DNA from: Galerina marginata
Lineage: Eukaryota > Basidiomycota > Agaricomycetes > Agaricales > Galerinaceae
Reading direction: 5' to 3'
DNA: 64,000 bases
NCBI GenBank assembly: GCA_023014335.1
Contig: JAECYW010000002.1
Coordinates: 4,340,001-4,404,000 of the forward strand
Shown here piece after piece: positions 46,769-55,964 of this stretch. The position numbers and the translations under genes were made by a program. Under the pieces are notes generated by a model, which searched no databases, was not told the DNA's origin, and saw only the letters and a list, made by a program, of their open reading frames with translations. How positions within the stretch are numbered: the first letter of the stretch is position 1; each line of letters begins with the position of its first letter.

Positions 46769-47058
46769 ATCTTGTCGTTTAGCCGCCTTAATTTGTATCA
46801 TATATTGTATAATCTCTCGCAATGTTTTTGGGCTCATTAATGATACATGCTTCTCAAATTTAACCCTGCCTCCACCACTGAATGAATTTAGAATTTAATT
46901 CCTGTAAAAGGGCAGCAACCATGCGATCATCTTCGGTCTTTAAGATGAATTGCTCTCATCACGCCTTACATTAACTGTAAGGTTGTTAGCTACAACTTAG
47001 TTTCACATAGGTACAAAAAAAAAGTACATGCAATTGTAACCACTGGAGAAAATCAGAA
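46769..47058. other. Intergenic, AT-rich, no gene
   Basis: An AT-rich spacer separates the convergent stops at 46,768 (plus) and 47,059 (minus). The first roughly 110 bp are repeated in inverted form at 60,835-60,950. No terminator or RNA gene was recognised. Confidence 0.5.
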
Positions 47059-47903
47059 TCATACAGTACAATGACTACTTGTGAACTTTTTTCGAACGCT
47101 TTTCGACTTGCTGACCACAGCATCAGCCTTACGTGCCTGTCCGCGTGAATATTTAAGACGAATACGGATGAGGTCCATCACAGGCCAGACATCCTCGTAG
47201 TTGTTCAACGTTGGGAATTTATCGACCGCCTGAATTACCGATTACAGGTAAGCCTATTATAGATACCAAGGATGACGACCACATACCTGCTTCCGTACGG
47301 TGTTAATTGACGCTTTTGACTGCGATGAAGGCTTCTTCGAAGCGTCGAGATGGGTGTCGATGAGGTCGTTCATGAATTTCTACTCAAAAAAGTGAATTCG
47401 TATGTGTGGGGTGAACGATCAGACGCATACCTTGAGTTTTTGGAAGTCCTTTGTCCACGCCAAAGCTTCCTCGAAGTTGTACCACCCCCCCCCCCCGACC
47501 GGGCCGACCAGCTTCACCCTTCGGCTTAGGAATGAGGCCCTCATTGTCAGAGTCTTCGGAGATTTCAGACGTAGACGATGAGGAGTCTGAACCAGAAGGG
47601 GTTGCGTCGCGCGACTTTCCAGCTTTGTTCGGAGACGGAGTTACCGAGCGACGAGTATTGGACGAACGGCCGCCCCGAGTTGGGGGATCCTTGACATAGG
47701 GGGTATAGCGAACACGGCTGCGTCCATTACGACTGGGGCTGGTCCAATTTCTTCTTGCGCAAGCAACTTGTTCGGTGTTTGCGTTCGACCGACCTCGATC
47801 TGAGCAATAGGAACCGGTCGAGTGGCGGCGGAGCACCAGGCTCAAACATGGCTGGAACATCGACGAAAGAATGTCCGGTGGAAATGGTTGGGCGATGAGA
47901 CAT
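47059..47903 (-). pseudogene. GRPGRGG-type hypothetical gene, broken at a G12 tract
   Basis: The ATG at 47,903 starts MSHRPTISTGHSFVDVPAMF. Further on come a Ser-rich acidic part (SGSDSSSSTSEISEDSDNEG) and GLIPKPKGEAGRPGRGG. A run of twelve C on the plus strand (47,485-47,496) then follows. In another frame the expected continuation reads WYNFEEALAWTKDFQKLK. After introns come MNDLIDTHLDASKKPSSQSK and VDKFPTLNNYEDVWPVMDLI, with the stop at 47,059. One G fewer in the run would restore the reading frame there. A second frame change lies near 47,815. I recall the family as common in Agaricomycetes, often near KDZ-type elements, with no known function. Confidence 0.65.
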
Positions 47904-48150
47904 TGGAGTTGAAAGGCTGGTAAGCTGAAGGATGATGGGTAGGTATGGATGGTGGGCGATGGAAGGAGGCCGGTATAAATATAACAAGACAAAGGAAACG
48001 AATCTCCGCCACCACGCCCTGCGGCAACAACCGTGTATAACAAAGAGGCCGAGGTGGCGAGGCGAACGCTCTGGGTATAAGAGACCCTCAGCCCCCATCG
48101 CCCGTAGATTTAGAACTGAGCACCCACACCACCTAATCAAGTTATTCAAA

Positions 48151-48842
48151 ATGTTCTTGAACTGGCTTCAAGACCTGTTTTCACGAAGTTCGAAACTTGT
48201 GGCCACCTTCCGCGAGCATACTGGTCCCGTATTTGGCATGGCCATCTCTCCTGATGGCAAACTGCTGGCAAGTGGCGGTAAGTCGTTGTGAATAGCCTAT
48301 TAACACGAGCTCTGAGCGTCATGAAGGTATAGAGGGTGTTAAGATATGGGATATCAAGACCGGTGGCGAGATCGACACCCTATGCAATCCTTCTACGAAC
48401 GAGGCCAGGTTTCGTCTTTGTGCTGGGTCACACGAAAGAACGAAATGTACGACACATTGTGTTATGGAAATGTCCTTGGGTTCTTGGTATTCCTCCAGCA
48501 TCGCCCGGCAGAGGTACGTTGAATGCACTTTCGTAGAAAACTAAAACGGTTAAACAAGCATTGCAGGCCCAGTTTGAGGTCATCCATTCCTGCCGCATCG
48601 CCCGGGGCGGCGAAATAGTCAGCATCGCAGTCGATACCTCTGTCAATGGTCCAACCCGCATTGCAACCGGAACGCGCGACAAATGCGTCCAGGTCTGGAC
48701 ATTCGATTCGAGCAGCCGAAAACTTGTTCCGATGTATTCCAAGGCCTATGGAGAGGATAAAGAGATCCTACCCAAGACCCTGGCCTTCGACAATAATATC
48801 GATCGTGACCTCTACGTGTTCGGCCTTTATGACGGAGGATTG
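48151..48842 (+). pseudogene. WD40-repeat gene, N-terminal half
   Basis: The ATG at 48,151 starts MFLNWLQDLFSRSSKLVATF. REHTGPVFGMAISPDGKLLA and, after an intron (48,278-48,326), EGVKIWDIKTGGEIDTL follow, a clear WD40 unit. A later exon reads VIHSCRIARGGEIVSIAVDT and IATGTRDKCVQVWTFDSSSR, then DRDLYVFGLYDGGL. The protein logic breaks at 48,842. The matching C-terminal half lies right next to it on the opposite strand. WD40 proteins form beta-propeller scaffolds. This one is not functional as arranged. Confidence 0.65.
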
Positions 48843-48865
48843 TGAGTCGATCGCCATCGCCTGTA

Positions 48866-49530
48866 TCAAGTGTCGGTTTTCTTCATATACACCTTTGGCT
48901 CTGCATTTCCGGCATTCTCAACCACCGCGTCTTGTCGTATATGAGACTTCATGAAGTCCACCAAGTAGGCGGCGGTTGCGAGCACCATTATCACTTTGCC
49001 GATCAACTCGAGAACCTGGAACACAGTCCATTCATTTTCACCGTTATTCTGCTTCACTGGCCTTCTGTTTGTCGTCCACTTCCAGAGTCGAATCGGACTT
49101 GGTCCGGTGGCCGTCGAAGAGGCCGAGGCGATGCTTACGCTGCCGTCGTCGTCGTCGTGCACCTATCATTGTCAGTCATTAGTATTCAAGCTCAAAATGA
49201 CCAGGAGAAAAACCTCACGGCTATGGTTTCCGCCCCTCCCTTTTTGGCATGCATTAAGGTCTTCAAGAGTTTGCCAGTCTTTCGTTCGAAAACGTAAACC
49301 TGCCCATGATCACTTCCGCCCACGACCAAATATGAATTGTCACCGAAGACGACCCCCTTGGGCTGTGTCTTATCAGCCTCCCGAGTTGCGAATGTCCTGA
49401 TGAAATGACCGGAGTCCATTTTGTAGATGTCGAAACCATTCCCGACGTTGTCTACAACACCCAACCTGCGTTCTGTGTCGACTGCCGCATTCCCGCTACG
49501 TTTCCTTTTAGCCCATTTTTATTGAGGTTT
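48866..49530 (-). pseudogene. WD40-repeat gene, C-terminal half, inverted
   Basis: On the minus strand the exon 49,516-49,210 reads RRLGVVDNVGNGFDIYKMDS, then HFIRTFATREADKTQPKGVV, then SYLVVGGSDHGQVYVFERKT and GKLLKTLMHAKKGGAETIAV. After an intron come GPSPIRLWKWTT and a hydrophobic helix (VLELIGKVIMVLATAAYLVD) that may anchor the protein in a membrane. This is the expected continuation of the half at 48,151-48,842 but in reverse orientation, so an inversion is likely. Confidence 0.65.
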
Positions 49531-49812
49531 GGAAGAGACTTACATCTGAGACCCAAGCTGGTGCTTCGAAATGCTCTTGGCGTCTTTCCCGCCGTATTTG
49601 TATCTGAGAGATGCTCCAGGGTATCTTTCCGCCAGAGGCTTCCGGTTCACTACTTGGAACAAGAAGAGCGGCGACGGAAGTTGGGAGGCGCATTGGGACT
49701 CTACAGAATGACCACGGCCAAGGAATTAGGATTTTTGTTTGATATGATGTGAATGAAGCGAACATACCTGACTCGTAAGAGATAGAACATGAAAATGGGG
49801 AGGCATAGATCT

Positions 49813-50307
49813 GATTATCACCGGAGCCATCCATGTGATAACCGTTGTCGGCATTGCTAACGATCCAAGACAAATAGGCTAAGAAAAGGGAATAGATTTC
49901 AGCACGGACAACAATAAGATTGGCGGAGAGAGGTTCAGTACCTTTACTGGACTAGAGGGCGTAACGACGACGATTCATCAGAGCTGTCCAGATGAATGCT
50001 ACATCGTGAAATCGACGAGAGTCAGAGACCGGCGCCAGTGCATTGGAGTGGTCCAGTGCAGTGAGATTCAGCATCTTGACTGGATTAGAGATGTAACGAC
50101 GACGAAACCGTTCATCGGACTTGTCCAGATGAACGGTGCTTGGTGGTGTCGGCCAGAGACGAAGCCAGTTCATCAAAGCGGTCTAGATGAACGTGGCTTG
50201 TATAGTATTAGGGAGGGAAGAAATCGTGGACTTAGAAATGTTCGCGTGATTTTGTTTGGCGACGGGGATGTCGCCAAACAAAATCACGCGAACATTTCTA
50301 AGTCCAC
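49813..50307. repeat. Hairpin cluster with a perfect 38-bp inverted repeat
   Basis: A K unit lies at 49,813-49,843. H units lie at 49,973-49,997, 50,107-50,137 and 50,165-50,196. Then GTGGACTTAGAAATGTTCGC... at 50,226-50,263 is followed by a 6-bp loop and its exact complement at 50,270-50,307. The centre is TTTGTTTGGCGAC/GTCGCCAAACAAA, the same dyad that is imperfect at 33,474 and 43,054. A CATCGTGCCGTTGGCGTCGATG box follows at about 50,348. Confidence 0.85.
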
Positions 50308-50383
50308 CTTCCAAATCCATCAATACCAATCCTCCGGTACGTCTCCATCGTGCCGTTGGCGTCGATGTTTTTGGTCTTATCGC

Positions 50384-50490
50384 AGGGAGATCTGGAAAAC
50401 ATGGCGGATCGTACCAATGACGACTTGATGGCGTCGATCAATAGGGGTGAACCAGTCTCGGCTTACGTTACCGATATACCACTCGATTCG
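50384..50490 (+). pseudogene. Short CACTA transposase fragment
   Basis: About 35 codons read GDLENMADRTNDDLMASINR, then GEPVSAYVTDI. They match the transposase coded at about 38,310-38,200, with very few changes but on the other strand. It is joined at its left to the hairpin cluster. Confidence 0.8.
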
Positions 50491-50668
50491 CCGACTTGCT
50501 CCGACCCCCCGTTGCGTCTTCCAAATTCCACCTGGGATTAGCCTCAAAGTAAGTATCGTCACCTCCCCTTTTCTTTTCTGACGATTCTCTTCTTTTAGCC
50601 TCCCATGCTCTTCTCGCCTGCCGTCTATCCGCCGTTTTCGCCGTCTGGAGTGTCACCGTCAGCCCCAT

Positions 50669-50759
50669 CGCCCTCTCTTTTGTGTTGGTACACATTGAGA
50701 TCGCGCTTCGCCGACTGCCTGCCGCCCTCTCTTTTGTGTTTGTACACACAGAGATCGCG
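50669..50759. repeat. Direct repeat of 37 bp, two copies 54 bp apart
   Basis: CGCCCTCTCTTTTGTGTT... occurs at 50,669-50,705 and 50,723-50,759 with four differences, the units ending GAGATCGCG. No gene was identified across it. Confidence 0.7.
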
Positions 50760-50853
50760 TTTCAAGCATCGCCCGTTGGCCCGGTCCTCTTCGCTTGTAG
50801 TTTGGGCCGTTTTGTTCTTGATCTTTGCCCTGTTTTCTGCCCCCGCTCTCTTT

Positions 50854-51060
50854 TCAACTGAGTTGTGGCTCTCGAAGTTCTTGCACCTGATCTGCATTCG
50901 CAAACTGGGTAAGGATCTCCTTTGCATAAGTCATCAATTCTGTCCATGTTTTAACCTTCTGTGCATAGCTCGCCAGAGACTCTTTGTTCGAAACCGAGAG
51001 CAAGCAATGGAGAATTCGCATATACAGTGAGGCCGTTACGATGGCAAAGGAGGAAGGCAT
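50854..51060 (-). CDS. Small hypothetical ORF, 68 residues
   Basis: An ATG at 51,060 opens a helical protein (MPSSFAIVTASLYMRILHCL, NKESLASYAQKVKTWTELMT, YAKEILTQFANADQVQELRE). It reads more like a real alpha-helical domain than a random frame, but no family is recognised and no splice sites extend it. It may be an exon of a lost transposon gene. Confidence 0.3.
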   Translation of the reverse strand: MPSSFAIVTASLYMRILHCLLSVSNKESLASYAQKVKTWTELMTYAKEILTQFANADQVQELREPQLS

Positions 51061-51245
51061 TGTGGAGTGCTAGGTTAGCATGACTGCGTGTTGACGACAC
51101 TCCAAATTGTCAGAAACCTTCCGTGCGATTTCGACATGGAACAGACCTGTCACTCACACGAGGTGTTTCCACATCTACATCTCTAGTCCGACCTCGTGTC
51201 CCATAGCTCGCTGCCGTCCGATCGTTAGCTGGACGCGGTCACAAG

Positions 51246-51490
51246 CAATGATTTTGATAGATTTGGTATTCTGGATTTTCAGAATCTAGCTTCAGCTCTT
51301 CGTTGATCTCCTCGGTAAGGATGACGCCAGTGATCTTGTTTTCCTCTATAATCACTGACAGGATGGTATGGAAAAGAGCATCTTGCATAAGCTTGACTCG
51401 TTTTTGGTAAGTTGGAGATGTTCCAGCTTCGGTAACGGCGCATTCATGACTCCGGTGTCTTCGGGAACCCCTAGGGCTGCGAAGATGGTG
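51246..51490 (-). pseudogene. Possible LRR-like coding remnant
   Basis: The minus strand gives FTIFAALGVPEDTGVMNAPL and PKLEHLQLT, then in a neighbouring frame KRVKLMQDALFHTILSVIIE, ENKITGVILTEEINEELKL and a TGA at 51,248-51,246. The LPKLEHLQL piece is typical of mushroom F-box/LRR proteins. The frame change suggests decay. From 51,490 to 52,855 only short frames without motifs are seen. Confidence 0.3.
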
Positions 51491-52857
51491 AAATGTTGTC
51501 GCTGAGCTCCACTAGGAAGGAAGGGACAAGGAAATCACACCTTGGTCCTTTGAGCCCTCCATTTAGCTGGCTTCCAATACCAAGGCCACTCCACCCACAA
51601 CTTTGCATTGTTGCTCCCGTATCAAAACACAAGATGTCCGCTTTTGGGCCTTATCAGAAGCAACGCTTTCCCATACACCGCGTTCCACCTTCTGGATGCT
51701 CATCTTCACGTCAGGTATGTGCATCTACCTGCGTTTATCCTGTAATATTCCTCCACTTACCTGAACCCTGCCATTTCCCAGGTATACAGCAGCCGGTATG
51801 CTCAGACCAAAGGCATTACGTTTCTGGGAGAACTCCTTCTGGGTCTTGGCCAAAGGCCGAAGTACGTATCTATCAGCTTCAAAATGCCCATCTAACGGCT
51901 CCGCAGAAATACATCAACCTCAGCATTCACCAGCAAATATCTCTCCCTTCAAATGTCGATTAACTTCCAAAGCCGATCGTACAACCGTACTCCTTTCTTC
52001 CAATCCTGTCCTTGCGATAGACGCCTGATTTTACTATAGTAGTGTCAGATTGTCCATGATTGTCCATTTTCGGGAGAGAAGCGACTCCAAGTTGTACAAG
52101 TTTAGCAAGAACGAGATGGACTGCTCTTGACTGCCGGCAGATTCCAGTGGGTAATCAGTTCCTGTGAGAAGCTTTGCAATAAACAACTGGTTCTTTTACC
52201 AACCTTTCGACATTGATGGCGAACTTGAAGAAATTGTTTCGTTCGGTTGCATATGCTGCTCAAGGTGTTAGGAGGATCTACCATGGAACCATTTTGATCC
52301 GGAGTTCCGGTGAGGCCGACCTGAACTGTTTCTTTTCGACTGGTGAGGTCCCTTCCATTCGTCGACGAGAAGTCTTACCGAGACCTGGACATAGACGTTA
52401 TGAAGTTTCCGAGTCCTCAGAGAAAGTGCGGTCGTTGTTGACCACCCCGAGGCTGCTGAGAGTGTCATTGACAATCGTGCTTATCCTTAGGCCAATCTGG
52501 ACTGTGGGGCTAATAATCAACCTTATGATCTCTGCCGTTGACCTGATTGTCCAACCATCTGTTCTCTACAGGAACCGTATACAACTACCGAATAACTGCG
52601 AAAATGAAGGATGCACTCCAGTCACAATGATGCCACTCTGTCGGACAAAGGCCCGTGTATTGCTAGCGAAGGTTGTTACGAGAGGATAGGCTACCGCAAC
52701 TTACTCTAATCCACCTGCCTCAATAACTATCGACAAGATTGGAGCAAGGAGCACATTCGCTGAATTTTAAACTTCAGACCCAATTCAGACCCGAACACAG
52801 TTAGTTACGGTACCTCGTCCTCTTGGTGTCAGCTACCCTTTCGGTCTTGGTAGCCTA

Positions 52858-53513
52858 TATTATGGGTAATTGGCGCTGGTAGAACTCGCACACAACATCG
52901 ATGGCCGACAAACCCTCAGTATAATGCTCAAATGTCGTCTTTTCGCAATGCGTACACGTATGATAAATTGGCCGGCATCGACGAAACCAGGATCTCGTCT
53001 TGACACCATCGTCTGCTACTCTATCCGTTAATTGACACGAACCGTTCAATAAAATACGTCCTCGAAACGGCGGCCTAATTTTCCATCTGAAATACCGGGT
53101 CAGTAAAGTAAATGAGACCTCAACAACGAGAACATACATTTTGACTGTTCGATATCGTCCACCACTGACCACCCGTCCGTTGCAGCTTGATCCTTGTCGG
53201 CCGCAATCGATATATTGATACTTGTTCCTCATTTTGGCCCTTGCGGGACAGCACTAGTACTGATCTTCTCCATTCCCGCCGCGTCTATCTTGTAACTGTG
53301 CATTAGGATAGAACACCCTTGCCTCCGCCGCCTCCCCATTTCATGACATTGACGCTCGCAGAATGGCCACCTAGTGTATACTCTGACCTCCGCGTAAGCA
53401 TCGACCATACGCGTACCGTGCCATCCTTGACGAAGAAGCCCAATGAGGTGATGTCGCATTTCTGGATGAATACAAGTGGAGATTGGGCAAGAACTAAATT
53501 CAAGATTCTGCAA
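52858..53513 (-). pseudogene. WD40-repeat fragment
   Basis: The frame from about 53,503 reads SLGFFVKDGTVRVWSMLTRR and SEYTLGGHSASVNVMKW, a WD40 unit ending at a Gly-rich break. Farther on, GRVVSGGRYRTVK joins across an intron (GTATGT...TTTCAG) to IWKIRPPFRGRILL. CRPIYHTCTHCEKTTFEHYT follows, with a C-x2-C pair. The two parts are in different frames. It may be another piece of the scrambled WD40 gene from 48-49 kb. Confidence 0.45.
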
Positions 53514-53891
53514 CCCTTTCAGTCACTGAGAGTGCAGGCGTTTCTGGTTCTGGTTCTGGTATTCCACGGTAGACTTTCTGGAGGACCCGGGAAGCTCCCT
53601 ATATTTGGTGTCCGCAAAAATCCCAAAAATCGGCCTCAAAAACGCAAGCTCGACGCCCTCAAAAACGCACTTTCGGACAGAGGTTTTAACACGTGACATC
53701 CGAAAAAAGGAAATTTTTTGGTTTTTTGCGCTCGTATTGGTGATTTGTGATTGCCCAAAAAGCAGGTGAAGTTGGGGGTGGTCCAGTCATGATATATGCA
53801 TGATAACGCGAGCTTCCGTTGGGTTCTGTTGCCCCAACAATAGTACCGACCGGACCCAATCTGCCCTCAAAAACGCAAAAATCGGACACAG

Positions 53892-54072
53892 TGTAAACCT
53901 ATCGAGACCAAGGATAGGAAATCACTGAGAGCGGAAGTCACACGAAGGTAAACAGGACCGAGCTCTGTTGGGGTGAACGAGTACGTAGTACGAGGACAAG
54001 AAAGACTACTCTCTACGAAATGTGTCTGTGCTACATGAGGAAATGTGTATGTAAGCTGTGACCATCCTTACA
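53892..54072 (-). repeat. LTR, downstream copy in element orientation
   Basis: This copy is 181 bp and identical to 55,526-55,706. It has TG...CA ends and directly adjoins the CACAG target duplication. Confidence 0.92.
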
Positions 54073-54082
54073 CCCTCCCATA
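54073..54082 (-). other. Polypurine tract
   Basis: Read on the minus strand, TATGGGAGGG lies directly upstream of the downstream LTR, the usual place for plus-strand primer formation. Confidence 0.65.
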
Positions 54083-54262
54083 CTCTAAAACAAAAACCAG
54101 TCATAAAATAATCAAATGGTGAAAAAACAAACAGCAGACTGCGGTGCACGAACAAGGATTGAGGGATCACGGGTGCGCGAAAAGAGAGTGGAAGTAAGTT
54201 CAAACACAATTTTCAGTGGTCAGAAGGTATCGCGAAAGGAATAAAAATTAATTGTCAGACTA

Positions 54263-55171
54263 TCAATCCGAATCGGATTCATCAAGATCTTCATCGTATT
54301 CATCACCATAGAGGACAAACGAGGATGGTAAAACAGCAGCCACCTGGCTTGCATCGGTGGTTTCTGCTGACATTACAGCTCCAATTGTCGCACTGGTAAT
54401 AGCTCCAGGAGCAGGAGGAATCCCATGGACGGGGTCGCCTGGGCAGTTACGAGAGCCATGAGAGATCCAACCACGAGAACCCGGCGTTTTTCGGCACCGA
54501 AAGCAGCCACCAGCGAGTTTGAGAGCTTCACGTTCACTGTCGGAGAGGAAGGGACGAGAGGACGGTGGTGCTGATGGGACCATGGGGTTTATGGATGAAA
54601 GAACAGGCCGAACAAGTCGTTCAGCGACTAGAGCATCCCAGGCTGATGTCATGAGGCCAATTAAGGCATCGAGTTTGGTATCGCCGTATTTGAAGTTGGG
54701 AATTGAGCGGATGCGGAGACTGAGGATTGGATGACAGAAGAAAAGAAGGTGATTCTTTACAATCGAGTCGTTGACAGTGAAACCGGTGCCTCCGGAAGCC
54801 AATGCATTGCGAGCATCTTGCAGGTTGGAGACAAAATCTGCAAATGATGAGGAACCTTGTGAGACAGCGTAAAATTTTGCCAGCGCATCCATACGCCAGT
54901 TAGCTGGGACAAAACGATCCTTTACACGTTGAGCGAACAGGTCCCACGAGGTAAGAAGTTTGAGCGCTTCGCGGTTTTCATTCCACCACTGTTTCGCCGG
55001 TGCGCTCTCCATTTTCAGGCCAGCAAGAAGTATTTGTAGTGATGTCTTCATAACCTTATCAGAATTCATCGCAGACCAAGCCTCAAAAGTATCTTGGCAT
55101 AAGTTGAGCCAAGATGTGACGTTGGGAGCATCAAGATCACCAGTGAGTGCAGGGAGATCAATTTTTGTCAT
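54263..55171 (-). CDS. Gag-like protein with a zinc-knuckle-like motif
   Basis: The first ATG in frame is 55,171 (MTKIDLPALTGDLDAPNVTS). The frame is open without an ATG up to about 55,459, with a Pro/Thr-rich leader, so an upstream non-ATG or spliced start is possible. The core (SWDLFAQRVKDRFVPANWRM, LAKFYAVSQGSSSFADFVSN) resembles the capsid region of fungal retrotransposon Gag. GGCFRCRKTPGSRGW...HGSRNCPGD gives a C-x2-C...H-x4-C zinc-knuckle-like motif. The tail is acidic (YGDEYDEDLDESDSD). From the ATG it is 302 residues. Gag packages element RNA. No pol follows. Confidence 0.75.
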   Translation of the reverse strand: MTKIDLPALTGDLDAPNVTSWLNLCQDTFEAWSAMNSDKVMKTSLQILLAGLKMESAPAKQWWNENREALKLLTSWDLFAQRVKDRFVPANWRMDALAKFYAVSQGSSSFADFVSNLQDARNALASGGTGFTVNDSIVKNHLLFFCHPILSLRIRSIPNFKYGDTKLDALIGLMTSAWDALVAERLVRPVLSSINPMVPSAPPSSRPFLSDSEREALKLAGGCFRCRKTPGSRGWISHGSRNCPGDPVHGIPPAPGAITSATIGAVMSAETTDASQVAAVLPSSFVLYGDEYDEDLDESDSD

Positions 55172-55525
55172 CTTCGAGGGTTTTTGGAGAACGGACTGAG
55201 TACTAGGGCGAGGTATGGAAGACGGAGTATGCTGTTTGCGCAATGGCTCGGCGTTGAGATGGGGCGGGATGTCGTGTTGATTTGTGGTGGACGGTGGTTC
55301 GACAGTTGCAGATCTCGCACGACGAGTGGGTGGTTGGAGTGCGTCGAGGATGGGCAGGTCCAAGGCAGCAGCAGTAGTGCGTGTAAAGTGAGTTGGAGGA
55401 TCCAGCGCGGGCAAAATTTGTAAGGGCGTTGTTGGTAAGGCAGCGTAATGGCGCGATTTCGTGGAAGTGTGTCAGGGCGGCGCAATTGAAGGAGGTAAAG
55501 AACGCGGTTGAAGTTTAAAAAAAAG

Positions 55526-55706
55526 TGTAAACCTATCGAGACCAAGGATAGGAAATCACTGAGAGCGGAAGTCACACGAAGGTAAACAGGACCGAGCTCT
55601 GTTGGGGTGAACGAGTACGTAGTACGAGGACAAGAAAGACTACTCTCTACGAAATGTGTCTGTGCTACATGAGGAAATGTGTATGTAAGCTGTGACCATC
55701 CTTACA
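55526..55706 (-). repeat. LTR, upstream copy in element orientation
   Basis: This copy is 181 bp and identical to 53,892-54,072. It presumably carries the promoter for the gag gene. Confidence 0.92.
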
Positions 55707-55964
55707 CACAGATTTGACAAATTTGGGGCCTCAAAAACGCAAATTCGCGGACACCAACTATAGGGAGCTTCCCGGGTCCTCTTTCTGGCACTTAAGAGGA
55801 GGGAGGGTCGTCATTGTAGAATAGAAGCAAACCCGCACTGATCTCTGAATCGGAAAAGTGATCACCTCCAAACTTTTGTTCCCACGAAATGTGATGTGGT
55901 GCCATCAAATCTGATCCATCCTTGCCTTTCACCTCCAACCTTGTGAACATCTAAAGCCTGTACA

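Larger units (their letters stand above)
53892..55706 (-). mobile_element. Gag-only LTR retrotransposon (TR-GAG-like), 1,815 bp
   Basis: Two 181-bp direct repeats, identical by eye, bound the element. They start TGTAAACC and end TTACA on the plus strand. CACAG flanks both sides (53,887-53,891 and 55,707-55,711), a 5-bp target duplication typical of LTR retrotransposons. The minus strand carries one gag-like gene. A purine tract (TATGGGAGGG) directly precedes the downstream LTR in element orientation. No protease, reverse transcriptase, RNase H or integrase is present. It must rely on another element for replication. A primer-binding site was not identified after the upstream LTR. Confidence 0.9.
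53582..55780. mobile_element. 379-bp TIR element (MITE) carrying a nested LTR retrotransposon
   Basis: Both ends begin AGGACCCGGGAAGCTCCCTA when read inward. The TIR is 34 bp with one mismatch. CTTTCTGG flanks both ends (53,574-53,581 and 55,781-55,788), an exact 8-bp target duplication. Removing the nested retrotransposon and one copy of its 5-bp duplication leaves about 379 bp. CCTCAAAAACGCA occurs at 53,634, 53,657, 53,865 and 55,729, all on the plus strand. There is no coding capacity of its own. The 8-bp duplication suggests mobilisation by a hAT-, P- or KDZ-like transposase. Confidence 0.85.

Noticed and set aside
54263..55459. Starting the gag gene at the upstream non-ATG open frame
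   Set aside because: No ATG is present before 55,171. The upstream frame is open but its use cannot be shown from sequence alone.
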